The position numbers and the translations under genes were made by a program. 17,901 bases of DNA, taken from contig JAZUFW010000055.1 of NCBI GenBank assembly GCA_045640905.1, positions 1 through 17,901 on the forward strand. Direction: 5' to 3'. The notes under the pieces are model-generated. The model was given only the letters and a program-made list of their open reading frames with translations. It made no database searches and had not been told where the DNA came from. The DNA is from JAILLW01 sp045640905. Lineage in GTDB: Bacteria > Bacillota > Clostridia > Lachnospirales > Lachnospiraceae. Positions 7,399-14,778 of this stretch are shown in pieces; position 1 is the stretch's first letter, and every line of letters begins with the position of its first letter.

Positions 7399-9108
7399 TT
7401 ATCCGGCATACCAAACGGTTTCAAATAGATCATATACCGATTCTCCGTTAACGGTTTCATACCCTTCACCGTCTCTTACGGATGTCATCATGACATAATC
7501 ACCGCTGTCAAGCTTGAAGAGTACATCGTCTTCGCCGTCGGTTGATACAAAATTATATGTCGTTCCGGCAGGGAACTCCTTTGTTTCCTTTACTTCCAAA
7601 GTATCGGGGTCAACTACATCAAGCGACATTTCTTTAACGGAAACCAGAGGTATATCCTCCATATACTCTATCGAATATCTCTCATCAAGCTTTACCGGCA
7701 TACCGTCATCACCCATCTCATAATGAGCCGTGCCCTGATAAGTGCTCAGGATATCAAAATGCGTAGCTATTTCAAAATACTGAGGATTTGCAAAGCACTT
7801 TACCTCACCATCCAGTTGTCCGACTTTAACGATATCCCCTCCGTTTAAATCATAAACATTGATTACACTGTAATCATTCATTCCGTGAGTCTGCAGATAA
7901 ATATAATCACATCCGTTATTTTTAACAATATACACTTCATACTCGAATGCTTCCGTGGTATCCTCATCAACATATTCATTGTCATTAACGGAAATTGTCA
8001 GCGAGTCGAAATACGTAAACGTCGGATCGTACTCATCATAAACGGCATTCATGTACACATAAAGGTTATCGTACTTACCGTCATTGTCCACATCGGCACC
8101 TCTGTAATTATAAAAAGCATCCAGTCTTTCGGCAAAATTGTCTCTGGGACATACATACTGAGGGTCCATAATATCGGCATACTCATCATAAGGAAGGAAT
8201 GCCGTAATGGCTCCGAACGCATATGCAGCTATATCATATGGATTAAATGTTACGGCAACTCCGTTGTTGCACATAACAAAAGTAAGTTCATAAGTCGGTT
8301 GTTCCCCATCCGGGTAAACATAGAAATACGAATTGTATATTTCTTTTGCAAGCTGCACTACGGGTGCGTCCTCGTCAAGTTCGGGATTAATCGCAAAAAA
8401 CGTATCTTCCGGATAGTTTTCAAGCAAAATTGCTGCTATGGCATCCGCCGCCGTAGCTCCGTTAGGGAATAAATCTACAACTCCTATTTTTTTGCCGGTT
8501 TTCGTATCAAAATTATATCCGGTGAAGAACTCATAAGGATGAGCACCTCCTGCATAAGACGAATAACTTCTCTTCATGCTGAAGATGTCTTCATCGGAAC
8601 GTACTATGCTCATACGCGCGCTGATATCATAATATCCGCCGGAACTTTTAATATCATCGGCATACTCTACAGCCGATTCCTGTATCCACGCATAGTCACT
8701 TTCGGTATATTCGGTCATTTCGGAATTAAGTGCATCAACCGCATTCTTAAGCTCCGGATAATCATCCGACAGGATTTTTACGGTCTCATAACTTTCTTTG
8801 GCCAAAAGAGTATAGTCCACTTCATCCTGTGTGTATTGGTAATGATATTCCAGTTCATAATCTACGTATCCTTCGCCACGCTCCGAATAATCCGGTGTCG
8901 GCTGAGGAGTCGGTTCCTCTTCTTTATCCTTTTTATCTTTATCTTTTTTTTCCTTTTTCTTCTTGGACTTCTTTTCTTCCTTTTCGGTATCGTCCTCATC
9001 CTCTTCTTCCTCTTCTTTGGTAAACAAAGAAATCGGCCAAACCGAGCATGCGGTAACACTGAAAGCCATCATGCAAATCAAAAGCATTGCCAAAAATCTT
9101 TTTTTCAT
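7399..9108 (-). CDS. Secreted lipoprotein with DUF3298/RsiV-like domain, 569 aa
   Basis: This is a surface lipoprotein of unknown role. Residues 1-21 form a lipoprotein signal peptide with lipobox VTAC (C21). Residues 31-65 are a low-complexity run of acidic and then lysine/acidic residues, followed by a PTPQPTP linker. Residues about 100-310 resemble the DUF4163/DUF3298 pair, with the hallmark YAGGAHPYEFFTGYNFDTKTG around 185-205. That fold also occurs in the anti-sigma factor RsiV, but this protein lacks a cytoplasmic anti-sigma part. A calcium-loop-like DVDNDGKYD is at 339-347, and the rest is tyrosine- and aspartate-rich. GGGAGA lies upstream of the ATG. It starts 15 bp after rlmH, so the two are probably co-transcribed. 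Its stop is about 90 bp before the dgt start. Confidence 0.8.
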   Translation of the reverse strand: MKKRFLAMLLICMMAFSVTACSVWPISLFTKEEEEEDEDDTEKEEKKSKKKKEKKDKDKKDKEEEPTPQPTPDYSERGEGYVDYELEYHYQYTQDEVDYTLLAKESYETVKILSDDYPELKNAVDALNSEMTEYTESDYAWIQESAVEYADDIKSSGGYYDISARMSIVRSDEDIFSMKRSYSSYAGGAHPYEFFTGYNFDTKTGKKIGVVDLFPNGATAADAIAAILLENYPEDTFFAINPELDEDAPVVQLAKEIYNSYFYVYPDGEQPTYELTFVMCNNGVAVTFNPYDIAAYAFGAITAFLPYDEYADIMDPQYVCPRDNFAERLDAFYNYRGADVDNDGKYDNLYVYMNAVYDEYDPTFTYFDSLTISVNDNEYVDEDTTEAFEYEVYIVKNNGCDYIYLQTHGMNDYSVINVYDLNGGDIVKVGQLDGEVKCFANPQYFEIATHFDILSTYQGTAHYEMGDDGMPVKLDERYSIEYMEDIPLVSVKEMSLDVVDPDTLEVKETKEFPAGTTYNFVSTDGEDDVLFKLDSGDYVMMTSVRDGEGYETVNGESVYDLFETVWYAG

Positions 9109-9123
9109 AAAACATCTCCCAAA

Positions 9124-9603
9124 TTATTTGTGGTACGGTTCATTATTTATTATACGATATGATCTGTATATTTGCTCAAGCAAAATCACTCTCATCAATT
9201 GATGAGGAAATGTCATGTCCGAAAAACTCAAGTGGTAATCGGCACGCTTCGTAACATTTTGCGAAAGCCCGAGGGACCCGCCGATGATAAACGTAATGTG
9301 ACTCACTCCCGAAACTCCCAGTTCATCTATTTTCCCGGCAAGTTTCTCGGAAGTAATCTTCGCGCCTTCGATTTCGAGCGTAATAACATACGAACCGTCC
9401 TTTATTTTTGATAAAATACGTTCGCCTTCTTTGTCCTTTATTTCCGTACATACGGATTCGGGTGCTTTATCAGGCGTCTTTTCATCAGGAAGTTCAATTA
9501 TTTCCATATTACAATACCGTGACAATCTCTTTAAGTATTCGTCTACGGCGTCTTTGTAAAACCGCTCTTTTATTTTGCCAACGCATAAAATCGTTATTTT
9601 CAT
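9124..9603 (-). CDS. rlmH: 23S rRNA (pseudouridine-1915-N3)-methyltransferase RlmH, 159 aa
   Basis: This SPOUT-class methyltransferase modifies pseudouridine 1915 in helix 69 of 23S rRNA. The family start MKITILCVGK, the SAM-binding knot IIGGSLGLS (106-114), FPHQLMRVILLEQIYR (132-147) and the C-terminal NNEPYHK are all present. I chose the ATG at 9603, which gives 159 residues, the usual length, with GGAGA six bases upstream. An upstream ATG at 9618 would add MCGDS and has no better ribosome site. It is divergent from the alcohol dehydrogenase and followed after 15 bp by the lipoprotein gene. Confidence 0.96.
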   Translation of the reverse strand: MKITILCVGKIKERFYKDAVDEYLKRLSRYCNMEIIELPDEKTPDKAPESVCTEIKDKEGERILSKIKDGSYVITLEIEGAKITSEKLAGKIDELGVSGVSHITFIIGGSLGLSQNVTKRADYHLSFSDMTFPHQLMRVILLEQIYRSYRIINNEPYHK

Positions 9604-9630
9604 ACTGTCTCCGCACAAATATTACAAAAC

Positions 9631-9658
9631 AGTATACCGCAAAAAGTATTTCAAACAA
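9631..9658 (-). promoter_or_regulatory. Probable rlmH promoter
   Basis: On the minus strand TATACT (9636-9631) is a good -10 box. TTGTTT (9658-9653), 16 bp upstream, is a partial -35. Transcription would start about 20 bases before the rlmH ribosome binding site. It lies within the divergent intergenic region. Confidence 0.45.
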
Positions 9659-9693
9659 AGATGCTAATAATAATTTTATTCAACCGGGCAAAC

Positions 9694-9702
9694 TGATATA
9701 AT
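9694..9702 (+). promoter_or_regulatory. Extended -10 promoter of the alcohol dehydrogenase
   Basis: TGATATAAT is a perfect extended -10 element about 37 bp before the start codon. No good -35 sits 16-18 bp upstream (only T-rich sequence at 9674-9680), as is common with extended -10 promoters. A G-run ribosome binding site (9728-9732) precedes the ATG at 9740. Confidence 0.6.
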
Positions 9703-9739
9703 GATATAGGTTCTATAAAACAATTATGGGGGTATAAAA

Positions 9740-10912
9740 ATGGATAATTTTAATTTCTACGCACCGACTTATTTTGCATTCGGTAAAGATCGCGAATCTG
9801 ATTGCGGCAAATTAATTCGTCGTTTCAACGGCACCAAGGTATTAATTCACTACGGTGGTGGCTCTGTTATTCGTTCGGGCCTTTTGGACAGGGTTAAGGC
9901 ATCTTTGGATAACGAAGGTATAAAGTACGTTCTTTTGGGAGGCGTTAAGCCCAATCCCAGAAGCGGACTTGTTTATGAAGGCATTGATTTATGTAAAAAA
10001 GAAGGCATTGATTTCATTCTGGCAGTCGGCGGAGGTTCTGTAATCGATTCATCGAAAGCCATTGCTGCAGGAACTTTATATGACGGAGATTTCTGGGATT
10101 TTTACGAAGGCAAGCTAGTTGAAAAGGCATTGCCCGTAGCAACAGTATTAACTATATCCGCAGCAGGTTCAGAGGGCTCTCCCGATTCCGTTATTACCAA
10201 AGAAGACGGTATGTTAAAGCGTGGAGCAAGCGGTGATGCCCTGCGTCCTGTCTTTTCCGTTCTGAATCCTTCTTTGACCATGACACTGAGTGCATATCAG
10301 ACAGCCTGCGGTGTCACAGATATTATCGCCCATCTCTACGAAAGATATCTGACCAATACCAAAAACGTCGAAGTTACGGACAGAATGATAGAAGCATTAA
10401 TCCTTACAATGGTTAATGAAGCTCCCAAAGTCATCAAAAATCCCGAAGATTACGATGCACGTGCCAACATCATGTGGGCAGGCATGATGGCTCACAATAA
10501 TTCCTGTGGAGTAGGACGTAGCCAGGACTGGACCAGCCACAATATTGAGCATGAATTGTCAGCCATGTACGATTGTGCTCACGGTGCAGGCTTAGCCGTA
10601 ACCATGCCGGCAGTCTTTACCTATACCATACAGCATGATGTAATGCGTTTTGCTCAGATAGCAGTCAGAGTCTGGGGCTGTCAAATGGATTACTATAATC
10701 CCGAAAACACCGCCAAAGCCGGTATAGAAGCATTACGTAAATTCCTCATCTCAATAGGAATGCCCAAAAATTTTGAAGAACTCGGAGCCAAAGAAGCCGA
10801 CATTTCCGCCATGGCCGAATGTTGCGTATCCGGAAACCGTAACGGATCCATTACCGGCTTTACCACCTTGGATAAATCCGATATAGAAAAAATCTACCGC
10901 TTAATGCTTTAA
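9740..10912 (+). CDS. Iron-containing (butanol-type) alcohol dehydrogenase, 390 aa
   Basis: A group III metal-dependent NAD(P)H alcohol dehydrogenase, most like NADH-dependent butanol dehydrogenases and YqhD. It would interconvert aldehydes and alcohols in the cytoplasm, for example as a fermentative electron sink. The nucleotide-binding GGGSVIDSSK is at 97-106. The predicted metal ligands are D194 and H198 (CGVTDIIAHLYE), H267 (DWTSHNIEHEL) and H281 (YDCAHGAGLAV). The N-terminus NFNFYAPTYFAFGK is typical. Length is normal and the gene appears intact. It stands alone on the plus strand between its own promoter and terminator. Substrate and cofactor preference cannot be read from the sequence; there is no CoA-dependent aldehyde dehydrogenase next to it. 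Confidence 0.92.
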   Translation: MDNFNFYAPTYFAFGKDRESDCGKLIRRFNGTKVLIHYGGGSVIRSGLLDRVKASLDNEGIKYVLLGGVKPNPRSGLVYEGIDLCKKEGIDFILAVGGGSVIDSSKAIAAGTLYDGDFWDFYEGKLVEKALPVATVLTISAAGSEGSPDSVITKEDGMLKRGASGDALRPVFSVLNPSLTMTLSAYQTACGVTDIIAHLYERYLTNTKNVEVTDRMIEALILTMVNEAPKVIKNPEDYDARANIMWAGMMAHNNSCGVGRSQDWTSHNIEHELSAMYDCAHGAGLAVTMPAVFTYTIQHDVMRFAQIAVRVWGCQMDYYNPENTAKAGIEALRKFLISIGMPKNFEELGAKEADISAMAECCVSGNRNGSITGFTTLDKSDIEKIYRLML

Positions 10913-10962
10913 ACGGCAGATTGCTTTTACAATTTCAAATAAACAGAATTAATAACATACAT

Positions 10963-10999
10963 TGACCTCCGCTTTTTCCAAAACGGAGGTCATTATTTT
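10963..10999 (+). terminator. Intrinsic terminator after the alcohol dehydrogenase
   Basis: TGACCTCCG (10963-10971) and CGGAGGTCA (10984-10992) form a perfect 9-bp stem, extendable by inner TTTT/AAAA pairing, followed by TTATTTTT. It serves the plus-strand gene ending at 10912. The minus-strand sensor kinase ending at 11010 may share it, although the T-run on that side is poor. Confidence 0.85.
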
Positions 11000-11009
11000 T
11001 CATGTTTCA

Positions 11010-13388
11010 CTATCTTGACATTTTTATCACGGAACTGATCTTTTCGCACAAGTCTTCCATTTTGATGGGTTTGCTCAGATAGTCGTCAAATCCGGCTTCC
11101 AGATACATTTCTTTGGCCCCGACAATCGCATTGGCGGTAAGCGCAACAACCGGAGTATCCTTACATTGATTATTCTCAAGTTCTTTGGAACGTTTTAAAG
11201 CTTCAATTCCATCCATGTTGGGCATCATATGATCCAGCAGAATAATGTCGTATTTATTTTGGGTGATTAAGTCAAGCATCTCCTCACCGCTTGAAGCGCA
11301 GGTAACAATAGCCTTTGTTTTGCCCAGGAACTTGCTGATTACCTTGAGGTTAAGGGCAGTATCGTCAACAACCAGTATACGAATTTCTCGGAAATCATAA
11401 TCCGAATACTCGATTCCGGCTTCTTCATTTGACGCATGACGATGGTCAAAATATTTGCCCATCTTTTGTTCGGAAACAATCGTCTGCGGCAATTCAACCA
11501 TAAAAACAGAGCCTTCGCCGTACTTACTCTTTACGGAAATACTGCCGTTCATCAGTTCAACCAGATTCTTGGTGATGGAAAGCCCCAAGCCGGTGCCTTC
11601 GACTTTCTTGTTCTGATTCAAATTGACCTGTGAAAAACTGTCAAAAATACTATCGATATCTTCGGGTTTTATTCCCTGCCCCGAATCCGCTATCACAATA
11701 GACAGCAGCTCAACATTACCCTGTTTCTTACCTGTAATGCTTAAATTAACAAATCCCTCTTCGGTATATTTCACGGCATTATTCAGAATATTGGTAATTA
11801 TTTCCCTGACGCGTTTGTCATCACCGTAAAGCATGCAGGGCATTTCCTCATCCACGGATATCGAAAGCTTAAGTCCCTTATTTTCGGCCTTCATGTTAAC
11901 CAGAGTAGTAACGTCGTAAATCAGTTCTCCCAGGTCGTAATTTCCACAGACAATTTCCAGTTTTCCGGACTCAATCTTCGAAAAATCAAGGATGTCGTTA
12001 ACTATCTTCAAAAGGTTTTCGCTGGCACTGTTGATATCCTTAGCATATTCCAGAATGCTTTCCTGCTTACATTCGCGAAGTACCATTTCGTTCATACCCA
12101 TTATCGCATTGATGGGTGTTCTGATTTCGTGGGACATATTAGCCAGAAAGTCGGATTTTGCCTTTGTGGCAGATATGGCATTCTGAGTCTCAATCTTGAG
12201 GTTTTCATAAACATTCGTCTGGTCAATAATGGCAAAAATAAACAAAAAAATCATTCCGACCAATGCAAAGAGTCCTCCGATATCAACCTTAAAGGGGAAA
12301 TATGCGGTGACAATGGTAACCACTATTTCCAGGACACCGAATATACCTAAGCCTACCAACCCGATAATAACGTTTCTATGACTTTTATCCTTACGTGTCA
12401 CGTAATCGCTGATGGTACATGCCAATAGTACAACGATATAAGCTGCGAGCATTACATCCAGATATATAAGCGATTTATCAAAGCTTCGTATTCCCAAATG
12501 ATGTAACGCCGTCAGCACGATAAAATTCAGAAGCATTAACACCTTACATACTACGTAAATATGGTGTTTTCTTTGTCCCGTAATAGCATCAAAATAGCTG
12601 CTGAAAGGATAAACCATAGTGGCAACGAGCATAAACGATGCCATACCGTCAAAGAAATGTACTCTGAATGCTATCTGAAAGAGCGGAGTATCCAAAATAA
12701 CCCACAGGCACATCAGGATAATGGCTTCTGCCAGATAAATCAGTATCGCTTTCTGTTTGTCTCGTATTCCAATGTAAGTGAAAATAACGATGGTTAACAA
12801 AGAAGTCAGAAGTAAAAGCAAAGCCAGAACAAACTGCACAGCGTAGTTTCTTAGATAAAGGTTGACTATCCCCATCAAATTGCCTATATACGCCGTATTA
12901 ACCGAATTTCTTTGATATTTATCATCCGAAAAAGTCAGAGTGAGTTCTTTACCCGCATACTCATCCTCCAACGGAATCGGGCAAATAACAGCTTTTGTGA
13001 TATTCCCCGGAAGCAGGGAGGATTTATTATCAAATGAAAATATTTCCTTAGAATCTATATACGCTGTGAAACTTTTTCCCGTGTGAATGGAAAGATACAT
13101 ACCGGTCTCAACATCATCCGGAAGAACCGTATGTAAAGAAGCCGTCTCACCTTCCTTAAGTCCAAGGCTCATGGGCATTTTGTAAACATGTTCAATGCCG
13201 TCGGGACTGTCAGACGCGTCACGAACCCACTCGCCGTCAAATATATGTGCCTGTTCATTAAAAAAGCCCAAATCAGGCGAAACTTTTATGCCCCAAATGA
13301 CATAAAACACAAAAAACAGCAGGCATCCCAATGCCACACCATCAATTATTTTGTCAAGTAGAGATGCTTTATCTTTGCTTGTTCCCAT
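11010..13388 (-). CDS. Hybrid sensor histidine kinase with extracellular domain and seven-helix membrane module, 792 aa
   Basis: A membrane sensor kinase with a fused receiver. A first membrane helix is at about 16-34. The extracellular part (about 40-175) looks like a beta-rich sensor. Seven further hydrophobic helices (about 182-390) give a 7TMR-DISM-like layout. The HisKA box FLANMSHEIRTP places the phosphorylated histidine at H420. The ATPase domain has N537 in NNAVKY, the G1 box DSGQGI (568-573) and the G2 box GTGLGLS (598-604). The receiver (about 668-790) has D675-D676, phospho-acceptor D719 (LLDHMMP), T750 and K773. No PAS domain and no HPt domain are seen, so phosphate must pass to an HPt or regulator elsewhere. 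AAGGGG precedes the ATG. The signal is unknown. Confidence 0.92.
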   Translation of the reverse strand: MGTSKDKASLLDKIIDGVALGCLLFFVFYVIWGIKVSPDLGFFNEQAHIFDGEWVRDASDSPDGIEHVYKMPMSLGLKEGETASLHTVLPDDVETGMYLSIHTGKSFTAYIDSKEIFSFDNKSSLLPGNITKAVICPIPLEDEYAGKELTLTFSDDKYQRNSVNTAYIGNLMGIVNLYLRNYAVQFVLALLLLLTSLLTIVIFTYIGIRDKQKAILIYLAEAIILMCLWVILDTPLFQIAFRVHFFDGMASFMLVATMVYPFSSYFDAITGQRKHHIYVVCKVLMLLNFIVLTALHHLGIRSFDKSLIYLDVMLAAYIVVLLACTISDYVTRKDKSHRNVIIGLVGLGIFGVLEIVVTIVTAYFPFKVDIGGLFALVGMIFLFIFAIIDQTNVYENLKIETQNAISATKAKSDFLANMSHEIRTPINAIMGMNEMVLRECKQESILEYAKDINSASENLLKIVNDILDFSKIESGKLEIVCGNYDLGELIYDVTTLVNMKAENKGLKLSISVDEEMPCMLYGDDKRVREIITNILNNAVKYTEEGFVNLSITGKKQGNVELLSIVIADSGQGIKPEDIDSIFDSFSQVNLNQNKKVEGTGLGLSITKNLVELMNGSISVKSKYGEGSVFMVELPQTIVSEQKMGKYFDHRHASNEEAGIEYSDYDFREIRILVVDDTALNLKVISKFLGKTKAIVTCASSGEEMLDLITQNKYDIILLDHMMPNMDGIEALKRSKELENNQCKDTPVVALTANAIVGAKEMYLEAGFDDYLSKPIKMEDLCEKISSVIKMSR

Positions 13389-13411
13389 AAATACCCCTTA
13401 ATTACTAATTC

Positions 13412-13426
13412 CGGGATGTATTCCCG
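13412..13426 (-). repeat. Small hairpin in the sensor-kinase leader
   Basis: CGGGA (13412-13416) and TCCCG (13422-13426) can pair around a 5-nt loop within the roughly 60-nt leader of the 792-aa kinase. The stem is short and there is no T-run of terminator type. A regulatory role is only a possibility. Confidence 0.25.
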
Positions 13427-13455
13427 TCCTTTTAAAAAATCAAAAACACTTTAAT

Positions 13456-13464
13456 ATTATATCA
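13456..13464 (-). promoter_or_regulatory. Extended -10 promoter of the 792-aa sensor kinase
   Basis: On the minus strand TGATATAAT is a perfect extended -10, identical to that of the alcohol dehydrogenase. No -35 consensus is seen. In the -35 area is a short palindrome, GCGAA-A-TTCGC (13473-13483), a conceivable operator. The promoter lies just downstream of the Nudix stop codon at 13497. Confidence 0.55.
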
Positions 13465-13496
13465 TTGTCCGAGCGAAATTCGCACCCAAAATTGAT

Positions 13497-13967
13497 TTAC
13501 AATTCCGTATTGTAACGTTTCAAAAGCAATTCCCGAAATACCGGGCGAATAGGCGGTGAAATCATATCCATGGTAATTTCCGAAATATCAAAAAATCTCA
13601 ATTCTTCGATTTCTTCTTCCTGCGGCTTAAGTTCTCCGCTGTATTTACGTGATATGTATATCACTTCAAAATTGGACACCTCATCCCCGTTCGGATAGAT
13701 ATAGTGAGCTTCCGGCCCCGAATTAATCATGAAATATTCCATTTCTTCGGCTATGAGTCCTGTTTCTTCATACAACTCACGTTTGGCACAATCCTCAATC
13801 TTTTCATCTATTTCCGCTGAGCCTCCGGAATATCCCCACATATGATTATCGGTTCTTTTGCCCAGCAAGATTCTGTCTTTGTCATCAATAATAATTATGC
13901 TGGCGGCACATTGAATCAAAGTTCTGTGTCCTACTTCTTTGCGAAGATCCATTATATATCCGCTCAT
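13497..13967 (-). CDS. Nudix hydrolase, 156 aa
   Basis: A Nudix-family pyrophosphohydrolase that would cleave a nucleoside diphosphate linked to another group. The full Nudix box GX5EX7REUXEEXGU occupies residues 49-71, with RELYEETGL intact. The N-terminal strand region around RTLIQCAASIIIID and the IDEKIEDC part resemble MutT/ADP-ribose-pyrophosphatase-like paralogues common in Firmicutes. The substrate cannot be assigned. The ATG at 13967 has an AAGGAT about nine bases upstream; an internal ATG at 13952 (MDLRKEVG) is a reasonable alternative. No terminator is visible after the stop codon, so it may read into the sensor kinase gene. Confidence 0.85.
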   Translation of the reverse strand: MSGYIMDLRKEVGHRTLIQCAASIIIIDDKDRILLGKRTDNHMWGYSGGSAEIDEKIEDCAKRELYEETGLIAEEMEYFMINSGPEAHYIYPNGDEVSNFEVIYISRKYSGELKPQEEEIEELRFFDISEITMDMISPPIRPVFRELLLKRYNTEL

Positions 13968-14034
13968 TTTCCGAAATCCTTTCCGATTACCCTATCACAA
14001 TGTACGGGGTACAAAAAACAACCTGTGCTACACT

Positions 14035-14043
14035 ATTTTAACA
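14035..14043 (-). promoter_or_regulatory. Possible Nudix-gene promoter
   Basis: On the minus strand TGTTAAAAT gives an extended -10-like element about 70 bp upstream of the Nudix start, with no good -35. The 201-bp gap 13968-14168 otherwise holds this promoter, one copy of a dispersed repeat (14071-14105) and the terminator of the P-loop kinase. Confidence 0.35.
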
Positions 14044-14070
14044 TATTTTGAAAAATGATTGACGTGAAAT

Positions 14071-14105
14071 AGGGACGATCCTTTTTCCACATGGATGTGT
14101 ACTTT
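14071..14105. repeat. Dispersed 35-bp repeat, copy A
   Basis: This 35-bp stretch, starting AGGGACGATCCTTTTTCCAC, matches 17580-17614 at 31 of 35 positions in the same orientation. Such GGGACGGTCCTT-type sequences are scattered between genes in many Clostridia and look like small palindromic (REP-like) elements. In this copy the outer CCGTCCC half has been lost. Confidence 0.7.
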
Positions 14106-14116
14106 GGCACACACTA

Positions 14117-14146
14117 AAACCCGCAGCTCATACGAACTGCGGGTTT
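14117..14146 (-). terminator. Intrinsic terminator after the P-loop kinase
   Basis: AAACCCGCAG (14117-14126) and CTGCGGGTTT (14137-14146) form a perfect 10-bp stem with a 10-nt loop and a T-run on the minus strand. It lies about 23 bp beyond the stop codon of the P-loop kinase gene. Confidence 0.85.
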
Positions 14147-14168
14147 ACTTATTCATAACATTCTTCTG

Positions 14169-14720
14169 TTAACGGTTTTCTTTTAGCCACCGATCGGCTT
14201 GCTCCAGAATCATATTTATTGCATTGGCATAATTGTCTTCGATCAATACCGGCTCCAAATTATTCTTTCTGCATCCGTCCAAATATATTTTGTTTTCGCG
14301 CTTAATAATCTCTGTCGTGCAATACTCGTCATCCATGCGATTTTCAATACATGAAGCATATTGTTTGATATCTTTGAAGTGTGTATCTATGTAGCGATCA
14401 CTTAAGCATAAGCAAATATACTTAATCTTACACAGATATTCGTCACTAAAATCATCTTTCCAATCAAACGGTACGTAGCATCCTTCAACAATCATGTTCT
14501 GATCGTTTTCTATAGCCGTTTTAATCATCTCCCTGATAACGGGCCATAAATAATCTACCAGTTCTTCATCGTCATCCGGTGTCAGATCGGTATATCCGCT
14601 TCGTATCAGTCCCATCTTTATATGGTCTTCGGACACATACGGATACCTGTACCTCTCCATCATCGTCTGCGCCAATTTTGTCTTTCCGGTGTGCGTTGCA
14701 CCTGTAATAAGCACTATCAT
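14169..14720 (-). CDS. Small P-loop kinase/ATPase of unknown substrate, 183 aa
   Basis: Walker A GATHTGKT (7-14) follows the first beta strand (MIVLITG). A second strand, MIVEGCYVPFDW (76-87), matches the substrate-side segment of adenylate-kinase or 2-phosphoglycerate-kinase-like small-molecule kinases. An arginine-containing lid-like segment follows (about 125-145, SCIENRMDDEY and RENKIY). There is no membrane segment or signal peptide. I do not recognise a specific family. It follows the 907-aa sensor kinase by 55 bp and ends at its own terminator, so it may share a transcript with that kinase. The ribosome site (GAGG, about 11 bases from the ATG) is rather distant. Function cannot be assigned beyond ATP/GTP-dependent kinase. 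Confidence 0.75.
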   Translation of the reverse strand: MIVLITGATHTGKTKLAQTMMERYRYPYVSEDHIKMGLIRSGYTDLTPDDDEELVDYLWPVIREMIKTAIENDQNMIVEGCYVPFDWKDDFSDEYLCKIKYICLCLSDRYIDTHFKDIKQYASCIENRMDDEYCTTEIIKRENKIYLDGCRKNNLEPVLIEDNYANAINMILEQADRWLKENR

Positions 14721-14741
14721 ATTCTACATGCCTCTAAAACT

Positions 14742-14778
14742 GTTTTCATTTTGAAAACGTAAGCAAAAATCTTGCTTA
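14742..14778 (-). repeat. Two AT-rich hairpins between the sensor kinase and the P-loop kinase
   Basis: TAAGCAA/TTGCTTA (14760-14766/14772-14778) overlaps the sensor-kinase stop codon. GTTTTCA/TGAAAAC (14742-14748/14752-14758) follows immediately. On the minus strand they give two consecutive weak stems, each followed by a short T-run. They could reduce read-through into the P-loop kinase gene or process the transcript, but the low GC content makes strong termination unlikely. Confidence 0.35.

Noticed and set aside
7885..9162. Two long plus-strand open frames (195 and 207 codons) opposite the lipoprotein gene
   Set aside because: They are antisense shadows of a well-supported gene. The translations are isoleucine/phenylalanine-rich with no ribosome sites, caused by the acidic/lysine-rich and tyrosine/aspartate-rich codons on the other strand.
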